A DNA stretch of 64,000 nucleotides from Astrothelium macrocarpum (taxonomy: Eukaryota; Ascomycota; Dothideomycetes; Trypetheliales; Trypetheliaceae), in assembly GCA_021030915.1 (NCBI GenBank), contig JAGEMR010000015.1, positions 248,001 to 312,000 on the forward strand, read 5' to 3'. How positions within the stretch are numbered: the stretch's first letter is position 1; each line of letters starts with the position of its first letter. The notes below the pieces were generated by a model. It ran no database searches. It saw only the letters and a program-made list of their open reading frames with translations, and was not told the origin of the DNA. Positions 1 through 10,873 of the stretch are shown here, piece after piece. A program made the position numbers and the translations under genes.

Positions 1-2
1 TT

Positions 3-895
3 GGTAGCAACAAGGCCGGGGAGTACATTTACCAACGCGCCTCTGCCAACGGTAAGCGCGTTCAGGCAAACTTGGGAGCCAAGAACCATGCTCTTGTGGC
101 ACCCGATTGTGACAAGAACCACGCATTAAACTCAATCGCGGGAGCGGCGTTTGGTGCTGCGGGTCAGAGATGTATGGCACTGAGCACCTTGGTTATGGTG
201 GGAGAGACCAAAGAATGGGTCTCTGAAATTGCGGAGCGGGCGAAGAAGTTGAATGTCAATGGCGGCTTTGAAAAAGGCGCAGATCTCGGGCCGGTGATAA
301 GTCCGCAAGCTAAAGAGCGGATTGAGGCGTTGATCGCAAGTGCAAAAGAAGAGGGCGCTGAGATCATACTAGACGGCAGGGGATACAAGCCGGCGAAATA
401 TCCGGATGGAAATTGGGTAAGCCAAGACCTTGCAATTCTAAGCAATGCTTCGGAAGGCGATACTAACACATGTATCAGGTCGGCCCAACTCTCATTGCTA
501 ATGTCAAACCACACATGAAATGCTATCGGGAAGAGATTTTTGGTCCCGTTCTCGTCTGTCTCAACGTCGACAGCATTGACGACGGCATCGTACTAATCAA
601 CGCCAATGAATACGGCAATGGTGTCGCCATCTTCACGCGATCTGGTGCCACAGCTGGCCGCTTCCAGAAGGAGGTTGAAGCGGGTCAGGTCGGGATCAAT
701 GTTCCCATTCCCGTACCCTTGCCCATGTTCTCCTTTACAGGAAATAAGAAGAGTGTTGCAGGAGGAGGTGCAAACACGTTTTATGGGAAGCCTGGCTTGA
801 GCTTCTACACTCAGGCAAAGACAGTGACGAGTCTTTGGCGGAGCGAGGATGCGGTCGCGACGAAGGCAAGCGTGAATATGCCTACGCAAAGCTGA
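3..895 (+). CDS. Methylmalonate-semialdehyde dehydrogenase, mitochondrial (5'-truncated)
   Basis: This is the C-terminal part of an aldehyde dehydrogenase of the ALDH6/MMSDH type, a mitochondrial enzyme of valine and pyrimidine catabolism that converts (methyl)malonate semialdehyde to an acyl-CoA. The window edge cuts off the start. The model is two exons, 3-416 and 479-895. The intron at 417-478 has a GTAAGC donor, a TACTAAC branch site at about 461 and a CAG acceptor. Exon 1 carries the catalytic cysteine in GQRCMALS and the preceding ALDH core. Exon 2 carries EEIFGPVL, a family motif, and the late segment PMFSFTGNKKS typical of MMSDH. The frame is open across the junction and ends in a normal stop. 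The family is confident; the missing N-terminus should hold the transit peptide and the NAD-binding fold. Confidence 0.9.
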
Positions 896-1281
896 TTGTT
901 GTATAGACTGAGGGAATAGCGAGGCGTGTTTCGCAGAAAGTGTCAACTGACCAAGCTCAGGAGCCTCGCATATCGGAGGCATTTTGGGTCGAGGAAAGGG
1001 CAAAATGTAAATAAGAATGAGAATAGTTCAATATGCGCTATCTAGCACGTTAATAAAGCTCAGCGAGGGGATATTAGATGCGCAATCAAATTAGGTGCTA
1101 AAGCTCTTGCTCCTCTAGGGTATCTTTACGTAAATAACTCCTGAACTCCATCGGTGTCCCTACCCCACGTTGCCCTTTGAAACGCGGTGATCTAATTGAT
1201 TCTTCCAATTATGATAGGACCTACCCAACTGCTCATGATCACATCAAGGATCCAGCCAGGTTCGTTGTAGTAAATTCATCG
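896..1281. other. Convergent 3' intergenic region
   Basis: This is 386 bp between the stop codons of the converging dehydrogenase and ATG6 genes. It is A/T-rich and holds no supportable gene, so it should contain the two 3' untranslated regions. No structure stood out. Confidence 0.6.
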
Positions 1282-2883
1282 TCAAGTAATGCTCTGCTTA
1301 TTCGCACTATTTTCATTGCTTGCTTGTGCTAGCAGATACTTGCAGCAAGTAAGTGTATATTTGCATGCCTTGGTCCACACATCCTCTTGGTTGAAGCCGA
1401 ACTTGATGCTCGCATCGCCAATCTTATCCTTTTTGACTGTGTACGGCATCTTCAAGCCTGCAACACCAAGACCTGTTTGTTCGACATGATCGCCCAGCTG
1501 GCGCAAGCAATCTAAGAAGGCCACCATCGCACCATCGAAACGACGGTGTAAGAATGCGAGGCCGAGGGGTACATCACCGCTGCAGTATAGCTCCAGGGTG
1601 GTGACTTTTGGTTTGGCAGGATGCGATGGGTCGTTTCCAGAGGTAGACTGAGGATACTCGATTTTATTTATTGTGGAAGTTGAGCCCACGGGGTTGAGAC
1701 TGTAACCCTGGAAGGCAAAGCGTAATTTTTCTGCCACGGTTGCAAGAAGTAAACATGTTTGACCCCATGCTGCGTTGATCTCAGCCCATTCGATGACAGG
1801 ATTAGAAAGTCTGCCCAAGCGCAGCCCGTTAATAGTACCATAGTAGCCATCATGACCAATGCTGAAAGCATCGTTGTATACATTTGTACGCTGTAGTCGT
1901 TCCAGTTGCTTCGAGTCGTGGTCGTACTGCGTATTGAGAGAATCTCGATCACTTTGATAACGCGTCAGTGTAATGTTGAAGGCGTTGCGGCCCTTCCAAA
2001 ATGCTGATTCTTCTTTATCCATTTCGGATGCTTCGATGGTCAAACGTTCGATTTCCATGTCCATGGATACCTTCTCTCCTTCCAATCTTTGAAGTTCGGA
2101 AAAGAGCTCAGCCTCTTTTTTCCGTGTCTTTTCGAGCTCTTTCTGGGCTTCATCAACGTCTTCTTTGGACGGTATACTCATTGTTGTCTGTTTTACATAC
2201 TGCACGTATGCATCACGTTCGCGCGTTGCACTCGCAAGCCTCTTCTCCAATCCTTCAACCAAGAGTTCTGTACATTCTGCACAAACCGGATGATCTATAT
2301 CGGATCGCGATGATAGAATATCGAAAAGTTGAATCTTGGACTCGACCTTCTCTGACAGCAGATCCTCGTTGTCCCCTTCAAGCTTCGCTGACTGCCCATG
2401 TCGAAGCTTCTCCAGATCCCGATTTGAGTCTTGTTCCGGTGTTCGTACTACTGGTGGTGGCCCTACTTGGGAATCGCTGAGCATGACAAATGACATGGCA
2501 GGGTGATCTCTGGCTCCTGTTGTATTCGTATCTGCCGGCATGCCTTTGGTCGAGACGGCTGGTCCATTTGCTGCTGATGTACGCGCGTAATGTTCATGGC
2601 GTTCTTGGGGATAGAGTGGCCTTGACGAGGATACATTTTTGGATCTGATTTACGGTCATCCAATTTCGTCCTCACCAGGATCCGGTGGAATCATACCTTT
2701 TGCCAAGCTCGTCCTGCTGTTGGTCATTTGGAACACTTGACTCTAAAACAACCAAGTCAGTTATGAAGGGCATACAGTGGGGTATTCCCTAGACAGACCA
2801 GCGAGTATTTTGAAGGCGGCAGGACTGAGGTATTCGAGAGAATGGTCTAATTTGAGAGGAGTTCTGCATTTTTGACAGTACAT
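1282..2883 (-). CDS. ATG6: Autophagy protein Atg6/Vps30 (Beclin-1)
   Basis: This is the Beclin-1/Vps30 subunit of the PtdIns 3-kinase (Vps34) complexes that act in autophagosome formation and endosomal sorting. The model is three exons, complement of 1282-2644, 2697-2742 and 2799-2883, giving 497 aa. The start was chosen because it yields MYCQKCRTPLKLD, the conserved Atg6 N-terminus. Both introns are short (52 and 56 nt), and the second has a CTGAC branch site. A coiled coil spans about residues 173-290. It is followed by the BARA domain, about 295-493, with YGTINGLRLGRL and the C-terminal segment KFGFNQEDVWTKACKY. The length is typical of fungal Atg6. The gene lies head to head with SCM3. 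The identification is confident; the exact small exon 2 (46 nt) rests on frame and consensus. Confidence 0.93.
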
Positions 2884-3176
2884 GATTGGCCCTTATTACC
2901 GCATCTTGACCACTATCAATATGTGCATGAATGCAGATGACAGCCAGAGAGAGGGTTATGTATGGCGTCACGTGTGGGATGAGGTCGGAGCGACGCGCTC
3001 CCACCAATTTACCTACGCGTCCCCCGCCCTTGCTCTCTCCGCAATCCGACCTCGAATTTCTACTCTCGCCATTACCTCTGGATTCGAATCAGTGCAGGAC
3101 CTTGTCACGACCCGCGAATGGATCTTTTGGCTCAATGGACATCAATTCGTGTAACGATTGACGTCTTCGATCCATC
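2884..3176. promoter_or_regulatory. Divergent promoter ATG6 / SCM3
   Basis: The start codons of ATG6 (minus) and the Scm3-Myb gene (plus) are 293 bp apart, so both promoters must lie here or within the 5' transcribed regions. No TATA box or factor site was assigned. Confidence 0.6.
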
Positions 3177-6100
3177 ATGGCGAACTCTCAATCCGCGACT
3201 CCGTCCCAAGGAGACCGTGCTTCGTCCAATGGCTTTGACGAACTAGACCGTCAGCGGCATGAGAATAATCGTCGCCTAGAGGGGACGCTTCAGAATATCT
3301 ACGAAAAATACTCTCACGATTTCACCGAAGTAGGGGATGAGATTGACCTGGAGACTGGTCTCCTTGTCGTAGACAATGGCCATTTGGCTCATATGAAGCA
3401 CGAACGTGACGTGGGACATACTCCAGCTCGCCGCTTTATCCGAGCTTTTACGGCCACCCTGATAGATGAACAATCAGACTCCATGCGAGACGAGCGCCCC
3501 GAATCCCGGACCGGATCGTGGACAGAAACATCTGGCGACGATGACACCGAGGATAGCATGAGTACAGGCGCATATGACGGTGATGAAGAATATTTGGAAG
3601 ATATCGATCGTGAGGATGTCGAGGCCCTAGACGATGACAGTTGCCTTGAGGATGATTTGGCGGATCTCAATACCAACTATCTGAACATGGCGAGCGCAAA
3701 AAATGCAAAAAGCGTGCAGAAAAATACAAGCAATAAGCGTAAAGCGACCCAAGATCTTTTACAAGATCGAATTGTTCAGAGACCGCGGCTTGATGACCAG
3801 CATGACTTGGCCGAAAGCGTTGCCCGAATTGCTCGCTCTCGTTTGCTGTCAAGTGATCGACGGACGTTGGACAAGCGTAATGTCCAAGATTTAGGACAGG
3901 AGATTGCTGCTCAAGTGACAGACTTCGTGAACCAACGATTCCTCGGGCCTAATCGTTCAACCGGATATGGTCAAAGAGCCGGTGCAAGATCCTCTCTTCA
4001 AATTCCTAGTCAGCAACGAGCTGGAAATGAAAGATCCATGCATCGTGATTACATTCAGCAAATAAGATCTACTCCCACACGCCGCTCGCTATGGGCATCT
4101 TCAACGCCATGGACTCCAACAGCAGAGGTACGGAGAAGGATTGCCTCTTTTCGCTCTCAGATTGAACATCCTGAGCTACAAAGCTCGACCGCAGACCAAG
4201 AACCCCCGACAGATCCCATGCTTTTAGACGAAAGCAATCGTTCTACTCTACGGCAAGAGGCAAACGTCATAAATGACGATCTTGTGAATAACAGCGACTT
4301 ATCACCCTATAATTCAGAAACGCCCATCAAAGATGAACCTGACTATTGCCCCCCTGGCTCCAGAGGATCCCAGGAAAACAACCACCACGATCGCCCTCAA
4401 TATTCTGTAGAACTCGCTGGATCTGGGGCATCAGCTGCATACTCTGCAAATACTAAACGTCGTCTCGAGCAATTCGAGTCAATTGACGTATCGAATTGGA
4501 GATGGACAGAAGAGCAAGATGAACTCTTGCTTAAACTCAAGAGTATCGAGAATAGAGAGTGGCCGGACATAGCCAACTACTTTCCGACGAGGTCATATCG
4601 AACTATCCAGCAGCGATACTACAATCTGACGAGATCAGCACGACAAAATAACCAATTACAAATAGAGCTAGCACGACAAAAGGCGCTGAATCGGAAGCTC
4701 ATGCGCGAAAATGCAGAGCACAGAGGCGTCCTGTACGCAGCGCCCTCTGATAATGAACCCATAGGACAGAGTCGCATCGACAATGAGCCACTATCCCGCA
4801 ACGCGTCCAGTGAGCGCACAAAAGGTGAAAAAATTGATGTGGGGCCTTCGATAGAGAATGACACTTCCGATATGGCTCGATCTAAGAATCCTAGACAGTC
4901 TAAAGGTCAACAAGAGAAAGGCAGAGAGCTTGGAAATCAGGCGATCAGTACCAGACATCCTGATCCAAAGGTCACGGGTAGAAACTCGGTTCTATCCATA
5001 TCAACTACTGATCAAGGTCGAGAGGTTCAAACATTTTTAGATATGGTGGCTGAAGATGATTCCGGTAACGACTCGGTTGCGGAGATGCTATTCGTACCAG
5101 ACGATTTTGAGAGAAGCGAGAGTGACGGTGTTCGAGGAAGAACAAGTTCACTCTTACATCGCTCACCACGGGAGTCAATAGATAAACGGAACGAGTCATC
5201 AATGGACATGTCAAACTCGCATGTCGAAGGTCAGAACAATGCAACTGACGATCGTCAGCCACTTTTGGGGGACGCCGATCACTTCAAGAAATGGAGCTTT
5301 GAAGAAGATCAAAAACTTTTGGAATTACGCTTTGTTCAAAATTGCAAATGGCGGGATGTGGCAAAGCATTTCCCGCACCGCACATATCGGGCTCCGCAAC
5401 AGCGTTACTATTATCTTCAACCAAGATACTATTTAGACGAGGACGGAACTTTAAAGTTGAGAGAAACGGGTCCCGACAAGGAGATTGGTCAAGGTGAAGC
5501 CGCTGACAATCCTATCGAAATCGACGTGAGGGTGCAAAGTTGGAGCAATGAAGATCTTGCGCTACTCCGCCAACTGAAAGAAAACCAGCATCTGGGCTGG
5601 GATAAAATTGCAGAAAGATTCCCCGGTAGGACAATCGAAAACGTTCGTCAGCGCTACCATCTTTTGCAAGATACGCCCAGAAATGGAGATAAGGATTATA
5701 CCTATGCTGAGGATAGTGCCAGTGGATATTCAATTCGGCCAAGAAATCCTAAGCACTTGTCTCATCAAAAACCATGGGAACCCGATGACGAATGGACATT
5801 ATATCAAATGCGCGACATCGAGAAGAAGAGCTGGGATGAAATATGGGAACGCTTCCCATACAGAACCAAGGGCGCTCTTCAGTACCGTTATTTTACCGCT
5901 GCGAGATTTCTCAGCAAGAAGCCAAGACATGAAAATGTTTCTGGTAGGGATTCAAACCTCGATTCTGGAGCCGGGAACGAAATAATCCCCAGCAACACAT
6001 CAGACGACGACATGGAACAGCCAGTTATCACGGACGAAACTCTGCCGACAACAAAAACTGCCACGAATCAACATACGAGTCTGTCTCCCGGACCCACAGC

Positions 6101-7148
6101 GTTGCAGTCTTTTCAGATGTTGTACGAGGCTAAGACGAGCCAATCCCATAGCAATGCAGTTGATAAACAATCGTTAGATTCAAGTGGTCTCAGCAAAAAA
6201 CAAACGACAAGACAATCCCTAGCTGGAGAGACTCCACCAAAGGCTGAGCAGACTATAGCTAAGACACCGGAATCTCGTCCAGGCAAAACTTCGATAGTCT
6301 CAGTCAATTCAAGTACGGCTAAGCGATCGAGACGTCCTTGTCGTGAGAGGTATCTAGAAACAGCTGAGGCGAGGTTGGATGAGCCATGGACACCTGCAAT
6401 GACAGAACCACTCTTTTTGCCCAAGCAGAGTACAGATGAGCCATTGGAAGCCATTGCGAATGGACCAGTGGCTCTGACGCCACAACGAACTCCCAAACAA
6501 TCCGGAGGGTCTATGATAGTCGAGAAGTCTCCAGTGACACATCCGCCAATCGCCGCCAAGACGCAAGCATCGCACGCGATCTTAGTACCCCCGCCATTTC
6601 CTAGGATTTATCCAGACTTCCCAGGGCAGTCAGGGAGCAATATAGGAGCTTCAAGTTTTGTTCAATCAAGCTCATATTGGTCAATTCCAAATGAGACGAA
6701 TCCACATCAGTCGACTCCTGATCAGTCAGCCCCGTATCAGTCAAGTCCAAATGAGCCGATTCCGGATCAGTCAAGTCCATATCAAGCGAATCCAAAGCAA
6801 CCACACCTAGAGCAGCCAAGTTCAAAGCAAACAAGCCCAGGTCGATCAAGCCTAAGTCAACCAGCCTCAAATCACTCATCAGGACATTCTGCACTTGATG
6901 AACCTCCTGTTGCAAGATACTCAGACTTGGGAACACCCCAAACATCTGCTCAGCAGCTCAAGGACGCTACAAGAGATCCACATAGCCATAAGACTCGCAT
7001 CAAATCAGGTACCCCGACAATCTCGTCCAGATCCCATTCTCGGGGATGCTCTGCTAGACCGCTTCTACAACAAGGCAAAAAGCATGTTGAGACGGATGGT
7101 GAGACTTTAGAGGATTTGGGGTCAGAAGATGAGCTGGCGCTTCTGTGA
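3177..7148 (+). CDS. SCM3: Scm3/HJURP centromere chaperone fused to four Myb/SANT-like repeats
   Basis: This is a single-exon 1323-aa protein. Residues about 37-75 carry the Scm3 signature (GDEIDLETGLLVVDNGHL). Scm3 is the chaperone that deposits the centromeric histone H3 variant CENP-A/Cse4 at the kinetochore. An acidic stretch follows at about 110-165. Four Myb/SANT-like DNA-binding units lie at about 440-490, 704-755, 786-835 and 866-915. Each has the W...W spacing and an R-[ST]-x5-QxRYY-like third helix. The rest is low-complexity, with a Ser/Pro/Gln degenerate repeat at about 1165-1235. Fusion of Scm3 to Myb or other DNA-binding modules is known in filamentous fungi (Aravind, Iyer and Wu described such architectures). 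The chaperone assignment rests on the short N-terminal motif, and the Myb count is read directly. No intron was needed. Confidence 0.82.
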   Translation: MANSQSATPSQGDRASSNGFDELDRQRHENNRRLEGTLQNIYEKYSHDFTEVGDEIDLETGLLVVDNGHLAHMKHERDVGHTPARRFIRAFTATLIDEQSDSMRDERPESRTGSWTETSGDDDTEDSMSTGAYDGDEEYLEDIDREDVEALDDDSCLEDDLADLNTNYLNMASAKNAKSVQKNTSNKRKATQDLLQDRIVQRPRLDDQHDLAESVARIARSRLLSSDRRTLDKRNVQDLGQEIAAQVTDFVNQRFLGPNRSTGYGQRAGARSSLQIPSQQRAGNERSMHRDYIQQIRSTPTRRSLWASSTPWTPTAEVRRRIASFRSQIEHPELQSSTADQEPPTDPMLLDESNRSTLRQEANVINDDLVNNSDLSPYNSETPIKDEPDYCPPGSRGSQENNHHDRPQYSVELAGSGASAAYSANTKRRLEQFESIDVSNWRWTEEQDELLLKLKSIENREWPDIANYFPTRSYRTIQQRYYNLTRSARQNNQLQIELARQKALNRKLMRENAEHRGVLYAAPSDNEPIGQSRIDNEPLSRNASSERTKGEKIDVGPSIENDTSDMARSKNPRQSKGQQEKGRELGNQAISTRHPDPKVTGRNSVLSISTTDQGREVQTFLDMVAEDDSGNDSVAEMLFVPDDFERSESDGVRGRTSSLLHRSPRESIDKRNESSMDMSNSHVEGQNNATDDRQPLLGDADHFKKWSFEEDQKLLELRFVQNCKWRDVAKHFPHRTYRAPQQRYYYLQPRYYLDEDGTLKLRETGPDKEIGQGEAADNPIEIDVRVQSWSNEDLALLRQLKENQHLGWDKIAERFPGRTIENVRQRYHLLQDTPRNGDKDYTYAEDSASGYSIRPRNPKHLSHQKPWEPDDEWTLYQMRDIEKKSWDEIWERFPYRTKGALQYRYFTAARFLSKKPRHENVSGRDSNLDSGAGNEIIPSNTSDDDMEQPVITDETLPTTKTATNQHTSLSPGPTALQSFQMLYEAKTSQSHSNAVDKQSLDSSGLSKKQTTRQSLAGETPPKAEQTIAKTPESRPGKTSIVSVNSSTAKRSRRPCRERYLETAEARLDEPWTPAMTEPLFLPKQSTDEPLEAIANGPVALTPQRTPKQSGGSMIVEKSPVTHPPIAAKTQASHAILVPPPFPRIYPDFPGQSGSNIGASSFVQSSSYWSIPNETNPHQSTPDQSAPYQSSPNEPIPDQSSPYQANPKQPHLEQPSSKQTSPGRSSLSQPASNHSSGHSALDEPPVARYSDLGTPQTSAQQLKDATRDPHSHKTRIKSGTPTISSRSHSRGCSARPLLQQGKKHVETDGETLEDLGSEDELALL
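6690..6870 (+). repeat. Degenerate coding repeat in SCM3
   Basis: Imperfect tandem copies of a roughly 15-24 nt unit resembling CAGTCAAGTCCAAATGAG encode a run of Gln-Ser-[ST/N]-Pro motifs near the C-terminus of the Scm3-Myb protein. The copies are diverged and in frame, consistent with an old minisatellite in a disordered tail. Confidence 0.6.
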
Positions 7149-7222
7149 AGGAAACCCCAAGATGATGGAAGCACGCAGCCACGAGAAACTGCCATCTGCT
7201 GGTAGCTCACTTGGGTTTCCTT

Positions 7223-8738
7223 CTAAGGCTGGTCCCCACTCAAGACATCTGCTAGCTTAGTATCGCTCTTCGTCCCAACGACGCCCGCTTTTGCCCAAAA
7301 TTTTGATAAATGTCTGGTACCTGGGTCGCAAAGTATGGTCACAATCCGGTGTCCTGGACCCAATTGTTGTGCAACTTTGGTAGCAGCTACGCCTACATGT
7401 AACATTAGCCAATCGGTATGTACGTAGGATGCATAGGCAGGAATGAAAAGACTCACAGTTCACCGCACTACTACTCCCCACAAAAATGCCATCCTTCTCC
7501 ACCAACCATCTTGCCATCGCCATCGCCTGCTCATCCGTCACCCTTACCGCATCGTCAATCCACGCCCTTCCCACCTCAAAATTTGCCGTTACTCGATTCA
7601 ACCCAATCCCCTCCACAATCGTATCCACCTGATGTCGCCGCCGCGTGCCCTCCCGCTCCTTCGCATCAAACATAACTCCATACTTTACCTTATTCAACAG
7701 CCCGCTCCCCTCCGGATCCGCCAGCACCACGCGCAATCCCCTCCCTTCCTCAACTCTAGCCTTCAAATACCGCGCCACGCCCGCAATCGTTCCCCCCGTT
7801 CCCGCACCCGCTACAAAGGCATCGAGCCGGCCGCCCGTCTGCGCCAGGATCTCGGGGCCGGTACCGTCGAAGTGCGCGCGCCAGTTCGCCTCGGTCTCGA
7901 ACTGGTCGGCGAAGAAGCCGCGACCGGGCCGGCTGGGATCGTCGGTGTGTTGGCGGGCGAGCGTGCGTGCGCGGTTGACGAAGTGGTTGGCGTCGACGAT
8001 GGAGGCCGGGGGCACGCGGTCGACGGCGGCGCCGAGGTGCAGGAGGAGGTCGGATTTTTCGCGGGCTTGGTCGGATGGCATACAGCTGGGGAAGAAGGGT
8101 ATTTAGCAATTGTGAGGGATGGGGGAGTCAGAGCAATGGGAGGGATGACCTACATGTGGGCTTTGTAGCCGCGGGCCCGGGCGATGGCTGCAAGAGAGAT
8201 TCCGGTGGATCTGTCATGATGTTAGGCAATGGTTTGAGCGTGTCTATGGAGAATGCGGTGATCTGACCCTACGGTTCCCTCGTAGATGACATCTCCAGAG
8301 TCAGGCTTCAGAAGGCCCTTTTCTTCTGCCTACAATCATGGTCACTTAGACATTCATATCAAATTTAAATCACCAAATTACCATTGAGATGATACTCGAT
8401 GCTACACGATCTTTAGGGCTGTTTCCAGCACCATTGAGAAATTCTGCTTTTGCAAGAATCTCACATTCTGTTTCTTCTGAAAGCGATTTAATGCGTATGA
8501 GAGGTGTATTGCCAATGCATCCTTCAATGCCTTCTCTGATGTCCAAGACCTGAAGAAAAGGCTCTCTAGGATTTTGTAGAAAGTGCTTCTGAGCATGGGA
8601 TTCTCTTTGTTTGACCCCGGATTTTTGTCTCTGAGATGTTATGTGCAGGTGCAATGCTTGCAAGCTCAAAGACACAAAGACTCCAGTAGCGAAAGCAGCA
8701 GTAGCAATGGACCACCGCAATTTTTGATCCATTTGCAT
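7223..8738 (-). CDS. Membrane-anchored mitochondrial-type cysteine synthase (Cys12/Mcy1-like)
   Basis: This is a PLP-dependent beta-family enzyme of the O-acetylserine sulfhydrylase type, closest by motif to the fungal 'cysteine synthase 2'/Mcy1 branch. The model is five exons, complement of 7223-7392, 7457-8085, 8154-8210, 8268-8329 and 8382-8738, giving 424 aa. A hydrophobic segment at residues 8-30 could anchor it in a mitochondrial membrane. The substrate loop (GNTPLIRI), the probable PLP lysine K109 in NSPKDRVAS, GTVGSTGIS and the phosphate-binding GAGTGGTIAG are present. All four introns have canonical ends and are 52-68 nt. Wobble positions in exon 4 are strikingly GC-rich. It is head to head with the NDUFAF7-type gene. 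Activity in Mcy1-like proteins is debated, so substrate is not claimed. Confidence 0.85.
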
Positions 8739-8856
8739 TCAACTTGACGTGCCATGTCCTTGAAAAATTTAGTTTGAACAGGGCATCGTCTGTCTGTCGA
8801 GATTGCCCAGTCCAATTGGTCGGAGTAAAGTGTAGGAGCAGGAGTCGCGTCACAGA
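8739..8856. promoter_or_regulatory. Compact divergent promoter of two mitochondrial genes
   Basis: Only 118 bp separate the start codons of the minus-strand cysteine synthase and the plus-strand NDUFAF7-type gene. The two 5' untranslated regions and core promoters must be packed together or overlap coding sequence. Confidence 0.65.
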
Positions 8857-10540
8857 ATGAGCTCCACCTTACCTCGTCAAGTCGCTTGCAGGTCTATGGA
8901 ATTTCGCGTTTCCATCCCTTCCCTGGTCAGACGGACTCTGCAACAAGCACGAGGCCCAGCTTCAGCATCCAAAACACAGTCGAGCTATATCTGCGCAAGC
9001 TGTCGTCGCCAGCTTCGCGGCTTCAGAAGCACTGCAAGCAACCATGGATCCAACGAGCGCCCTCAGAGGCGCCCTCAGATCATGTGGCAGCCTCGATCAG
9101 AGTATTGGCCCGAAGATAAGACGGAAGAGTTCAAACGATATCCAGTTGTGACATCAGATATGTTACGGCATCGGCGTGAGAGGCCAAGGAGGGTCAAGAT
9201 GTTGATGAGAGATTTCATTGAAGGTTAGAAATCATCTCAGACACCTCTGCAAGAGAACGACCACTGATTACTTTAGACTCCCTATACAACCCCTACTATG
9301 GCTATTTCACGAAGCAAGCCATCATATTTAGTCCGGGAAAGCCCTTCGAGTTCAACAAAATGCGCAATGAACCCGACTTCTACAAAGAATTAGGGGAAAG
9401 ATACACAAGCTTTGAGGATGAATTGGATGAGAAAGAGCTCGATGAAACACGACAGCTTTGGCATACACCAACAGAACTATTCAGACCATACTATGGAGAA
9501 GCGATTGCGCGTTACCTTGTGGCAAACTACAAACTGTCCCTATACCCATACCATGACCTCCTAATCTACGAAATGGGAGCCGGCAATGGCACCCTGATGC
9601 TCAACATCCTCGACTACATCCGCGACACTGACCCCGAAGTCTACGCCCGCACCAAATTCAAAGTCATCGAAGTCTCCGACACCCTCGCCCAACTCCAAAC
9701 CAGACAACTCACCCGCGCCATCCACACCGACGGCCACGCCGGCAAAGTCGAAATCATCAACCGGTCCATCTTCGACTGGACCACCTACGTCGCCTCTCCC
9801 TGCTTCTTCCTCGCGCTCGAAGTCTTCGACAACTTCGCGCACGACGCGCTCCGCTTCGACCGCGCCACCGACGAGCCGCTGCAAGGCAGCGTGCTCATCG
9901 ACGCCCACGGCGACTTCTACGAGTTCTACACGCGCGGCCTCGACCCGGCGGCCGCGCGCCTGCTCCGCGTGCGCCGCGCCGCGTGTCGCAAGTACTGCGA
10001 AGGCGACCTGGCGGGCTCGCGCCTGGTGCGCCAGGTGACGGCGGCGCTGCCGCTGGCGGGCAATCTGACGCCGCCGGAATGGATCCCGACGCGGCTGATG
10101 CAGTTCTTCGACGTGCTGGACGACTACTTTCCCGCGCACCGGCTGGTGACGAGCGATTTCCAGGTGCTGCCAGATGCGGTGAAGGGGGTCAATGCGCCGG
10201 TGGTGCAGACGCGGTATAAGAGGAGGACGGTGCCGGTCAGCACGCCACTGGTGAGTGTCTTTCATCATGATTCCGTGTTTCCAGCTCTTCATTTACGTAA
10301 TGGGGACGGTGTTAATTCGGATGTGTCTAGGTTCAGCAAGGTTATTTTGACATTTTGTTCCCCACCGACTTTGGCTCGATGGAGGAGATGTATCGCGCGA
10401 TCACTGGTAAGCTTACTCGAGTTCTGACGCACGAGGAATTCTTGAGACGGTGGGCGTACGTGGAAGATACGCAAACACGGAATGGTGAGAACCCATTGTT
10501 GAGTTGGTACAAGAACGCGTCTGTGATGATCACTGTGTAG
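8857..10540 (+). CDS. NDUFAF7/MidA-type SAM-dependent methyltransferase, mitochondrial
   Basis: This is a protein of the DUF185 family. In animals the family member NDUFAF7 methylates an arginine of a complex I subunit during assembly. The model is three exons, 8857-9223, 9277-10250 and 10331-10540, giving 516 aa. The N-terminus is Arg/Ser-rich and nearly free of acidic residues, as expected for a mitochondrial presequence. The SAM-binding motif YEMGAGNGTLMLN is near residue 220, preceded by the family segment LYNPYYGYF. Exon 3 reads GYFDILFPTDFG, matching the conserved end of the family. Introns are 53 and 80 nt with GT-AG ends. The middle of exon 2 (about 9560-10220) has an extreme C-then-G wobble bias. 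Function in complex I assembly is inferred from family. Confidence 0.87.
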
Positions 10541-10873
10541 AAGAAATTAGATCCTATGATATGAAGAGAATGACAATGTCATTGGTCTCCTTGCTTTTGC
10601 TTCAGCAACGACTTCCTTCCCAAGGGGTTGTTGTCTCTACAGGACCGGACAATTTACCTACAGAAGCAGATCTGCCCGTGAATGATCTGGTGGCCAATGC
10701 GAACTACCAAACGACCGTAGGTAAATCAAAGTCGGGTGTAGTAATCACACAACATGAGATCAAGATGTGTACCTAATTCCCCATGCATAGTCTATTGCTC
10801 GAGAAAGGCGACATTCCGTTCAGCAATCAAAGCGGCTACACACTGGATAATTAGATACAGAAGTATAGATCTA
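10541..10873. other. Convergent 3' intergenic region
   Basis: This is 333 bp between converging stop codons. A 71-codon ORF beginning at 10561 has a hydrophobic start but no other support. It is treated as 3' untranslated sequence. Confidence 0.5.

Noticed and set aside
7443..8168. 241-codon plus-strand ORF
   Set aside because: It is antisense to the cysteine synthase. It is open only because of the GC-rich wobble positions and is Arg/His/Pro-rich without motifs.
9561..10292. 243-codon minus-strand ORF
   Set aside because: It is a shadow of the NDUFAF7-type gene in a GC-rich island, with a Val/Glu/Arg-rich meaningless composition.
10561..10776. 71-codon ORF with a hydrophobic N-terminus, possible small secreted peptide
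   Set aside because: It sits directly after the NDUFAF7 stop, has no cysteines or conserved look, and needs no splice. It is most likely 3' untranslated sequence.
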